From assembly GCA_028292835.1 (NCBI GenBank), contig JAQGLP010000512.1:1-8574 (forward strand): a stretch of DNA of 8,574 nucleotides, read 5' to 3'. Under the pieces are notes generated by a model that searched no databases, was not told the DNA's origin, and saw only the letters and a program-made list of their open reading frames with translations. Below are positions 1 through 7,258 of the stretch, piece by piece. Made by a program: the position numbers and the translations under genes. Each line of letters begins with the position of its first letter. Positions within the stretch are counted from its first letter, which is position 1. This DNA comes from Variovorax sp. Lineage in GTDB: Bacteria > Pseudomonadota > Gammaproteobacteria > Burkholderiales > Burkholderiaceae_C.

Positions 1-941
1 ACCTGGTTGACCGCGCCGTACGCCGCCGTGGCGTTCGAGCCGAAGCCGTTGACCATCGAGAGCAGCGCCAGTTCGGCCAGCGAGATCACTATCATCTGCA
101 CGCCGGTCGGAACGCCCACGCGGAGCACGGTGCGCAGGATCCTCGGGTCGATGCGCAGCTGGCGCACGAAGCCAATGTCGGGCGCCAACGGGCTCTTGAT
201 CGCGCGCAGACGAAAACCGAGCCAGGTCGTGGCCACCACGAACGACACCACGGTGGCCGCCGCGCCGCTGGCCACGCCCAGCATCGGCAGGCCGAGCCAG
301 CCGCGGATCAGCGCCGGCGTGAGCGCCAGGCCGATCACCGTGGAAATGGCGAGCGTGTAGAGCGGCGTGACCGTGTCGCCCACGCCGCGCAGCATGGCGG
401 TGGACAGCAGGAACACGAACAGCCCCGGCATGGCGATCAGGATGATGCGCGCGTAGCGCGTGGCGTCGGCCAGGATGTCGGGCGGCGTCCCGAGCGCGAC
501 CAGCAGGGGCTGCGTGAAGAAGCCCCCGAACAGCGCCACCAGCAGTCCGAAGGCGACCCCCACCGCGAGCGTGGTGCCAGCCACCGCCTTGCACTTGGCG
601 GCGTCGCGCGCCCCCCAGGCTTGCCCGATCATGACGGAGGCGCCCGCGCCCAGCCCGATGGTGAAGGCGATGAAGAAGAACATCACCGGAAAAAAGCTCG
701 ATACCGCCGCCAGCGCACCCACGCCCAGCATCTGGCCGACATACACGTTGTTGAGCGTGCCCGACAGCGACTGCAGGATGTTGCTCAACAGCATCGGCGC
801 CAGGAACGCCAGGCAGACCCGCCACAGCGGCCGGGGGTCCTGCACGCGCAGGTGCGGCGGCGAAGGCTGAGCGGGACGCGCGGATGGCGCTGTTGGCTCC
901 GGCGCTCCGGCGGTGCCGGCAGGCGAATCGACCCGTTTCAT
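1..941 (-). CDS. MATE family efflux transporter (partial, C-terminus outside window)
   Basis: Inner-membrane multidrug and toxin extrusion antiporter; the family exports cationic drugs or metabolites in exchange for H+ or Na+. I translated the minus strand from ATG 941-939: 313 complete codons are open to the left edge, about two thirds of the usual 450-470 residues. A Pro/Ala-rich cytosolic tail (about residues 1-36) precedes hydrophobic segments near 41-60, 76-98, 118-138, 163-180, 195-212, 219-243 and 275-297. Family signatures are the GLGAGAS..IGQAWGA stretch (96-111) and RGVGDTVTP (185-193). E290 in the seventh segment lies where NorM-type MATEs carry a cation-binding Glu; this placement is from memory. 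The start codon overlaps the stop of the upstream DUF2239 gene (ATGA), so the two are probably translationally coupled. The substrate cannot be told from sequence. Confidence 0.93.
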   Translation of the reverse strand, partial: MKRVDSPAGTAGAPEPTAPSARPAQPSPPHLRVQDPRPLWRVCLAFLAPMLLSNILQSLSGTLNNVYVGQMLGVGALAAVSSFFPVMFFFIAFTIGLGAGASVMIGQAWGARDAAKCKAVAGTTLAVGVAFGLLVALFGGFFTQPLLVALGTPPDILADATRYARIILIAMPGLFVFLLSTAMLRGVGDTVTPLYTLAISTVIGLALTPALIRGWLGLPMLGVASGAAATVVSFVVATTWLGFRLRAIKSPLAPDIGFVRQLRIDPRILRTVLRVGVPTGVQMIVISLAELALLSMVNGFGSNATAAYGAVNQ

Positions 942-1543
942 GCGCCACTCCAGGCGGCGCTCGAGAGTTCGGCCAAATGGACACGCACATCCTCCGGCCA
1001 CGGCTCGACCAGCATCTTGAAGCGCGTTCGGTCGCCCGCGAACAGCGCGCGCGCGGCCTCCTCGAAGCCGGCCAGGCCGCCGGCGATGGCGGTCATGAAG
1101 CGGTAGGTCGCCTCGCGCGACTCGCGCACGGTGTCGCGCCCCTGGTGGACGCGGCGGGCTTCCTCCACCAGCCGCCGCAACGCGACCGAGGCGCCCCCGG
1201 GCTGGCGGTTGAGCCAGTCCCAGTGGCGCGGCAGCAGCGTCACCTCGCGCGCCACCACGCCCAGCCGGGGGCGGCCGACGCCACGGAGGGGCGCCTCCGT
1301 TGCTTCTGTCGGGTTCGCGGCAGGAGGCCCCGCAGGGTCCGTGGGCACGCGCAGGTCAAGATCGAGCGGCGCGCCGGTGGCGTCGTCGAAGACGAGCAGC
1401 GGCGTGTCTGGCGCCAGCGACGCGGTGCGCAGCTTTGCCACGACGTCGCTGCGTCGGCCATTGGCGATCCGGTTGAAGCCGGCGAAGACGGTGAGGAGGT
1501 CGTTCGCCGAAGCGGGCGACGGGCAGGCAAGGGCAGAGGGCAT
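938..1543 (-). CDS. DUF2239 family protein
   Basis: A 201-residue protein of unknown function that I recognise as DUF2239. An N-terminal part (about 15-65) includes the LLVFDDATG..LDLDL segment (49-64). A low-complexity Ala/Pro/Thr linker follows (about 68-86), then the conserved core GRPRLGVVAREVTLLPRHWDWL (90-111), QPGGAS (114-119) and a helix with ALRRLVEEARR (121-131). The C-terminal part has YRFM and GFEEAARALFAGDR (159-172), also typical of the family. The core reads as a beta strand followed by two helices, as in ribbon-helix-helix DNA-binding proteins, and GRP resembles an AT-hook core; DNA binding is my inference, not an established role. ATG at 1543 lacks a clear Shine-Dalgarno site. 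It is first in an operon with the MATE gene, and a candidate promoter with inverted repeats lies just upstream. Confidence 0.9.
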   Translation of the reverse strand: MPSALACPSPASANDLLTVFAGFNRIANGRRSDVVAKLRTASLAPDTPLLVFDDATGAPLDLDLRVPTDPAGPPAANPTEATEAPLRGVGRPRLGVVAREVTLLPRHWDWLNRQPGGASVALRRLVEEARRVHQGRDTVRESREATYRFMTAIAGGLAGFEEAARALFAGDRTRFKMLVEPWPEDVRVHLAELSSAAWSGA

Positions 1544-1562
1544 GACGGGTTTTCTGAGACGT

Positions 1563-1611
1563 TATTTTTATCCGGGTCAAATCAGAATAGCATATTGCCC
1601 GGGTAAAAATA
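1563..1611. repeat. Imperfect inverted repeat flanking the DUF2239 promoter (operator-like)
   Basis: Left arm TATTTTTATCCGGGTCAA (1563-1580) and right arm TTGCCCGGGTAAAAATA (1595-1611) are near reverse complements, differing mainly by T/C changes and one base in length. Both hold a CCGGGT core flanked by A/T tracts (cores at 1572-1577 and 1599-1604, 27 bp apart). The AT-rich flanks stand out sharply in this GC-rich sequence. The arms sit either side of the candidate extended -10 of the DUF2239 gene, as expected for a repressor with two sites. The binding protein is unknown. Confidence 0.55.
1584..1592 (-). promoter_or_regulatory. Candidate extended -10 promoter of the DUF2239-MATE operon
   Basis: On the minus strand TGCTATTCT fits an extended -10 element (TGn followed by TATTCT). 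No convincing -35 lies 17 bp upstream. The predicted transcription start would be near 1576, about 30 bases before the DUF2239 ATG. The element lies between the two inverted-repeat arms at 1563-1580 and 1595-1611. This is pattern matching only. Confidence 0.35.
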
Positions 1612-1682
1612 GGAGCGATGCAACAGCCGAGATCGCGTTGCGCGAAGGTGGCGCTTGCTGTCCACTGTCCTGGGACAAGCTG

Positions 1683-1706
1683 AAAACGGGGGCGGGCGCT
1701 GCCCGT
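1683..1706 (-). terminator. Possible intrinsic terminator after the 1741-2250 gene
   Basis: On the minus strand ACGGG (1706-1702) can pair with CCCGT (1690-1686), running directly into a short TTTT (1686-1683). An alternative tight hairpin CGGGC-AGC-GCCCG lies within it (1693-1705). It is 35-58 bases beyond the stop of the membrane-protein gene. The T-run is short, so this is a weak call. If real, it separates that gene from the DUF2239-MATE operon. Confidence 0.3.
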
Positions 1707-1740
1707 GCGGACATCCCTTGCTATTGAATCGATGGCACTC

Positions 1741-2250
1741 TCAGCCGGCGCGTCGCAGCATGCGCCACCAGCGCCGCGTGCCCGTTTTGAGTGCGCGCAC
1801 GGCCCGCCAGGGCGCGCTCTGGCGAACCCGCGCGAGCACCTCGTCCTTCCATGCCTTCCAGCGCGGGTACCAGCGGGCAAACCAGGCGATGCGCATCAAC
1901 GCAGGCTGCGTCAGCTGGAACAGCCGGGCCACCACGGCCGTGCCGACCAGCTTGGCGCCCAGCAGCAGCACCAGCGCGCTGCTGTAATGGCCGAGTCCGA
2001 GCAGGTAGAGCGCCAGCAGCTTGATGGGAAACAGCGCCAGCACCGGCAAGAAGAACACGAGCAGCGCACCCCACGGCGGCAACCCGGCGATCAGTCGCTC
2101 CATCCGCGCCCACAGCGGGAGGCGCTGCAGCCGGGCCATCAGGGCCGCCAGCGGCGCCCAGCCCCATTCCTCAAAGAGAAGCAGCGGCACGAGCAGGGCG
2201 GTGACCACGCCCCGCAGCAGCGTACCGAGGAAGCGCTTGGGGGAGTTCAT
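1741..2250 (-). CDS. Conserved integral membrane protein of unknown function
   Basis: A 169-residue protein; I know no named domain. Hydrophobic segments lie at about 9-28, 60-84 and 88-110. Between the first two is a short amphipathic stretch with LPLWARMERLIAGLPPWGAL (44-63). The third segment runs into the motif QLTQPALMRIAWFARWYPRW (112-131), then a strongly basic, Trp/Arg-rich C-terminus (about 132-169) that should be cytoplasmic. I recall proteins of this layout, with the same L(T)xPALMRxAWFAR pattern, in alpha- and betaproteobacteria, all annotated as hypothetical. ATG at 2250 opens the full reading frame and has no evident Shine-Dalgarno site. It diverges from the response regulator at 2498. 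No function is proposed. Confidence 0.8.
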   Translation of the reverse strand: MNSPKRFLGTLLRGVVTALLVPLLLFEEWGWAPLAALMARLQRLPLWARMERLIAGLPPWGALLVFFLPVLALFPIKLLALYLLGLGHYSSALVLLLGAKLVGTAVVARLFQLTQPALMRIAWFARWYPRWKAWKDEVLARVRQSAPWRAVRALKTGTRRWWRMLRRAG

Positions 2251-2269
2251 CGCCGCAGCTTATGGCACC

Positions 2270-2284
2270 AATGAGGTAATGAGG
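2270..2284. repeat. Short tandem repeat AATGAGGT / AATGAGGC
   Basis: AATGAGG occurs twice with 8-bp spacing, just upstream of the 1741-2250 gene, in the promoter-proximal part of the 247-bp divergent gap. On the minus strand it reads as two CCTCATT blocks. It could be chance at this length. I see no recognisable promoter for the leftward gene around it. Confidence 0.3.
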
Positions 2285-2397
2285 CAGGCGCAGCGCAGTT
2301 TCACCCGCGTTTTCGCATGCCGGCGTCATGCCGATGACCCTTGCGATAAAGAGTTCTCCCCTGCATAGCAAGAGTTAGGTAGTAAAAAAAAGAAAAC

Positions 2398-2425
2398 TTG
2401 GTTTCGCCGCAACACAAAATATAAA
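2398..2425 (+). promoter_or_regulatory. Candidate sigma-70 promoter of the response regulator
   Basis: TTGGTT (2398-2403), a 16-bp spacer and TATAAA (2420-2425) fit a housekeeping promoter, with an A-rich stretch (about 2382-2396) upstream that could act as an UP element. The start of transcription would fall near 2432, at the edge of the inverted repeat at 2432-2453. The gap 2251-2497 is otherwise gene-free, with an AT-rich half from about 2375 to 2490. Confidence 0.4.
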
Positions 2426-2431
2426 ATTCGG

Positions 2432-2453
2432 TTCTAAAAGTAGTTATTTAGAA
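2432..2453. repeat. Perfect inverted repeat upstream of the response regulator (operator-like)
   Basis: TTCTAAA (2432-2438) and TTTAGAA (2447-2453) are perfect 7-bp inverted arms with an 8-bp spacer. The repeat overlaps the expected transcription start of the 2498 gene. It is a candidate regulator site, possibly for autoregulation by the NarL-type protein encoded downstream. As RNA the arms form a very weak AU-rich hairpin, so an operator is likelier than a structured leader. Confidence 0.45.
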
Positions 2454-2484
2454 TTACTGTTACAGCCTAAACGGCAAAAAAGAA

Positions 2485-2490
2485 AGAGGA
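2485..2490 (+). promoter_or_regulatory. Ribosome binding site fixing the 2498 start
   Basis: AGAGGA lies 7 bases before ATG 2498, ideal spacing. It supports this start over the internal in-frame ATG at codon 45, which would begin right at the receiver domain. Most other genes here lack such a site. Confidence 0.7.
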
Positions 2491-2497
2491 CATCGGC

Positions 2498-3301
2498 ATG
2501 AATGGTTGCACCAGTGTTTACCCGGCGCCTTCGAGCGCTCAACCGCTGTCGGGCAAGTCATCCGTGTCGTTACCGGCCGAGCCATCGCACCTGCTGCACA
2601 ACCTGAGCGTGCCGGCGTGGCCGGATTTCATGCAGGGACAACTCGACCGCCCCGTTCGGGTCGTCGTTGTGGACAACGACCCGCACGCGCGCCGCGTGAT
2701 CGTCAACGAACTCATGGAAGACTGCCGCACCGATCTCGTGGCGCAGGGGTCGAGCCTGCGCGAGGGCCGCCACCTCGTGGACCGCAAGGATTTCCAGGTG
2801 ATGCTGGTGGACCTGCAGCTGGCGGACGGCTGCGGCCTGGAGCTGGTCGGCTATGCGAAGGCGCGCCGCCCGGAGGTGGAAGTCATCGTCATTTCGACCA
2901 GCGAGGACGAGACGCCGGTCCTGCGGGCCTTCGAGCAGGGGGCTACCGGTTTCCTGTTCAAGACCTCCTGGTTCCAGAACTATGCCCAGGCCGTGCTGCA
3001 GGTGGTCAACGGGGGCGCGGCGATCACGCCCACGCTGGCGCGGCGGCTCCTGAGCAAGCTCGACCACGGCTGCGAGCCCGCGTTGCCGCAGCGCGACCCG
3101 GTCGGCATCGTGCCCTTGTCGCAACGCGAGAAAGACGTCCTGCGCCGCGTCGCAGCGGGGCTGACCAGCCCGCAGATCGCCGCGCTGCTGTCGATCAGCG
3201 TGCTGACCGTGAACACCCATATCCGCAACGTCTACCGCAAGCTCCAGGTCCGCACCCGGGCGCACGCCGTGACCTCGGCGTCGATGCGCGGGCTGATCTA
3301 G
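2498..3301 (+). CDS. NarL/FixJ-family response regulator (REC + LuxR-type HTH), orphan
   Basis: A 267-residue DNA-binding response regulator expected to be phosphorylated by an unidentified histidine kinase; no kinase lies within the window. The receiver domain spans about 53-170. It has the acidic pocket VVDND (57-61; D59 present, the second position is N60 instead of the common Asp), probable phospho-acceptor D105 in LVDLQLADG, switch residue S133, and conserved K155 in GFLFK. A short linker leads to a LuxR-type helix-turn-helix at 206-258, with PLSQREKDVL (206-215), GLTSPQIAALLSIS (221-234) and TVNTHIRNVYRKL (237-249). An N-terminal tail of about 50 residues precedes the receiver, longer than is usual for the family. 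The ATG is backed by AGAGGA at 2485-2490. tex follows after 61 bp and could be partly cotranscribed, though that order implies no functional link. Confidence 0.92.
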   Translation: MNGCTSVYPAPSSAQPLSGKSSVSLPAEPSHLLHNLSVPAWPDFMQGQLDRPVRVVVVDNDPHARRVIVNELMEDCRTDLVAQGSSLREGRHLVDRKDFQVMLVDLQLADGCGLELVGYAKARRPEVEVIVISTSEDETPVLRAFEQGATGFLFKTSWFQNYAQAVLQVVNGGAAITPTLARRLLSKLDHGCEPALPQRDPVGIVPLSQREKDVLRRVAAGLTSPQIAALLSISVLTVNTHIRNVYRKLQVRTRAHAVTSASMRGLI

Positions 3302-3362
3302 AAGCGCTCGTCCGGCCCCCTGTGGCACACTGCCGCGCTTTGCGCAGGCGGGGCCTCAGGAC

Positions 3363-5717
<2,355 letters not shown>

Positions 5718-5740
5718 AAGTCACCTGCGCGGCAGCGGGT

Positions 5741-5757
5741 GCTATGGATTTGATAGC
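5741..5757. repeat. Short inverted repeat GCTAT-N7-ATAGC between tex and the M20 gene
   Basis: GCTAT (5741-5745) and ATAGC (5753-5757) flank GGATTTG. From memory, related GCTAT...TTTGATAGC sequences are scattered in intergenic regions of Comamonadaceae genomes, so this may be a decayed copy of such a dispersed repeat. It is short enough to be chance. The rest of 5718-5886 shows no gene and no good terminator for tex. Confidence 0.35.
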
Positions 5758-5886
5758 GACCTACGAAGGATGGGCCTGAGCCGGAAGACGATCCGGTACG
5801 TGGACTCGGGTGTGAAGAAACCGCGAAAACGGCGCTGCCGCGGCTGCTAAGCTGCAGCGGCCCTTTCAACCCTTCACACCCCCGTC

Positions 5887-6018
5887 ATGCCGAACTAACG
5901 CCTTTCCGCCGTTTTTTCCTCCGTCGCCCTGGCGTGCTGCCTGGCGCTCGCCGCGACCGCGGTCCAGGCCGCGCCCGACGCCAAACTGCTTGCGGCCGCC
6001 GAGGCAGCGCAACCGGCG
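5887..6018 (+). other. Interrupted 5' end of the M20 gene: ATG, in-frame TAA at codon 4, then signal-peptide coding sequence
   Basis: ATG 5887 is in frame with the peptidase at 6019, but the reading is Met-Pro-Asn-stop (TAA 5896-5898). The frame is then open into the enzyme. The codons after the stop give RLSAVFSSVALACCLALA then ATAVQA, a typical Sec signal peptide with cleavage after VQA. Next come 16 residues (APDAKLLAAAEAAQPA) that align with the mature N-terminus of carboxypeptidase G2. The region is therefore genuine coding sequence broken by a single nonsense codon. TAC, GAA, CAA, AAA or TCA could each have become TAA by one substitution. No ATG, GTG or TTG occurs in frame between the TAA and GTG 6019. 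Confidence 0.8.
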
Positions 6019-7152
6019 GTGGTCGACAGCCTCAAGGAGATGGTGCTGATCGAATCGGGCAGCCTCAACGTCGAGGGCCTGCGCAAGATGGCCGATCTGG
6101 TCGACAGTCGCCTCAAGGGCGCCGGCTTCAAGACCGAGCGTCGCAAGGCCGCGCCCGGCGCGGGCGCCGACATCGTCCTCGGCACGCAAAAGGGCACCGG
6201 CAAGCGGAAAATCATGCTGCAGGCCCACATGGACACGGTGTACCCGGCGGGCATTCTCGGCACGCAGCCGTACAAGGTGGATGGCAACCGCATCTACGGT
6301 CCGGGCATCGCGGACGATAAGGGCGGCATCGCGGTCATCCTGGCGTCGCTCAAGATCCTGGCCGACGCAGGCTGGCGCGACTACGACACGCTCACCGTGC
6401 TGTTCAATCCGGACGAGGAGGTCGGCTCCATCGGTTCAAGCGAACTGATCGCCAGCATGGCCGACCAGCAGGACACGGTACTTTCGTTCGAGCCGACCGC
6501 GGCGAAATCGGTCGCCAATGGCGAATCGCTGCTGCTCGGCGCGGCCGGTATCGCGCAGGCCACGCTGGACGTGAAAGGACGCGCCGCGCACGCCGGCGCC
6601 GCGCCCGAACTCGGGCGCAATGCGCTCTACGAACTGTCGCACCAGATGCTGCAGACCCGCGATATCGCCAAGGACATTCCCGGCGCCACGCTGAACTGGA
6701 CGGTGGCACGCGCCACCGGGCCGATCAACCAGATCACCGAGAAGGCGCAGGCGCTCGGGGACATCCGGATCACCCAACCCGGCGCGGAAAAGAAGCTCGA
6801 CGCCGCGCTGCAGGCTAAGGTGGCGAGCAGCAAGCTGATCCCCGACACCGAAACCACGGTCAAGGTCGAGGTGGGGCGCCCGGCCTTCCTGGCGGGCGAC
6901 AAGGGCCGTGCGCTGGCCGAGAAGGCCCAGGCCATCTACAAGGAGATCGACCGCGAGCTGGCCCTCACACCGATGACCGGCGGCGGCACCGATGCCGGCT
7001 TCGCGGGCCGCTCGGGCAAGGCCACGGTGGTAGAGAGCTTCGGCCTCGCGGGCTTTGGCTACCACGCGAAAGACGAATTCATCGAAATCGATTCCATCGT
7101 GCCGCGCCTCTACCTGGTCACACGCCTGCTGACCGAAATCGGCAAGCAGTAG
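6019..7152 (+). CDS. M20 family metallopeptidase, carboxypeptidase G2-like (glutamate carboxypeptidase); natural start and signal peptide disrupted
   Basis: A zinc-dependent exopeptidase resembling Pseudomonas carboxypeptidase G2, which removes C-terminal glutamate from folates and related compounds in the periplasm; the substrate here is inferred only by likeness. The catalytic set looks complete, numbered from GTG 6019: H70 in HMDTV with D72, D99 in GIADDKGG, E133-E134 in NPDEEVGS, E158 in SFEPT and H349 in GFGYH. Spacings match the G2 positions H112, D141, E175/E176 and E200 that I remember. The dimerisation domain carries RAAHAGAAPELGRNAL (188-203). GTG 6019 is only the first usable start after the upstream TAA; it has no good ribosome site and removes the signal peptide plus 16 mature residues. 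The gene is thus either a recent pseudogene, a cytoplasmic form, or affected by a sequencing error. A terminator overlaps its 3' end. Confidence 0.85.
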   Translation: MVDSLKEMVLIESGSLNVEGLRKMADLVDSRLKGAGFKTERRKAAPGAGADIVLGTQKGTGKRKIMLQAHMDTVYPAGILGTQPYKVDGNRIYGPGIADDKGGIAVILASLKILADAGWRDYDTLTVLFNPDEEVGSIGSSELIASMADQQDTVLSFEPTAAKSVANGESLLLGAAGIAQATLDVKGRAAHAGAAPELGRNALYELSHQMLQTRDIAKDIPGATLNWTVARATGPINQITEKAQALGDIRITQPGAEKKLDAALQAKVASSKLIPDTETTVKVEVGRPAFLAGDKGRALAEKAQAIYKEIDRELALTPMTGGGTDAGFAGRSGKATVVESFGLAGFGYHAKDEFIEIDSIVPRLYLVTRLLTEIGKQ

Positions 7153-7170
7153 AGAAAGCCGATTTTTTTT
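7136..7170 (+). terminator. Rho-independent terminator overlapping the M20 stop codon
   Basis: AAATCGGC (7136-7143) pairs perfectly with GCCGATTT (7158-7165), leaving a 14-base loop that contains the TAG stop (7150-7152). The right arm runs into eight consecutive T (7163-7170). The left arm is the coding sequence for the last residues. It should separate the M20 transcript from the patatin gene. Confidence 0.75.
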
Positions 7171-7197
7171 CTGCCAGTGGCGGTGCCGCCGCGTCGC

Positions 7198-7223
7198 GGG
7201 TGCGCCGGCGCCGGGCCGCACCC
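7198..7223. repeat. GC-rich inverted repeat upstream of the patatin gene
   Basis: GGGTGCG (7198-7204) and CGCACCC (7217-7223) are perfect 7-bp arms around CCGGCGCCGGGC, which itself contains the palindrome CCGGCGCCGG. No T-run follows, so it is not an intrinsic terminator on the plus strand. It lies 36 bases before the patatin ATG and could be an operator or a structural element. High local GC raises the chance of a random match. Confidence 0.4.
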
Positions 7224-7258
7224 CCTCTCGCACGCGCCTGTTCGATAAAGTCCAGCGC

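Noticed and set aside
1655..1987. Plus-strand open frames across 1655-2368
   Set aside because: They are shadows of the minus-strand membrane-protein gene or of the promoter gap, with no ribosome sites and Arg/Ala/Gln-rich low-complexity products.
2318..2338. Repeated CATGCCG near 2317-2337 as a regulatory direct repeat
   Set aside because: Two 7-bp copies in GC-rich DNA with no link to a promoter element; indistinguishable from chance.
3323..3338. TGGCAC resembling a sigma-54 -24 element upstream of tex
   Set aside because: The expected GC dinucleotide of the -12 element is out of register, and TTTGC is too far downstream.
5843..5858. GCTGC-N6-GCAGC hairpin as a terminator for tex
   Set aside because: The stem is only 5 bp, there is no T-run, and it lies about 125 bases beyond the tex stop.
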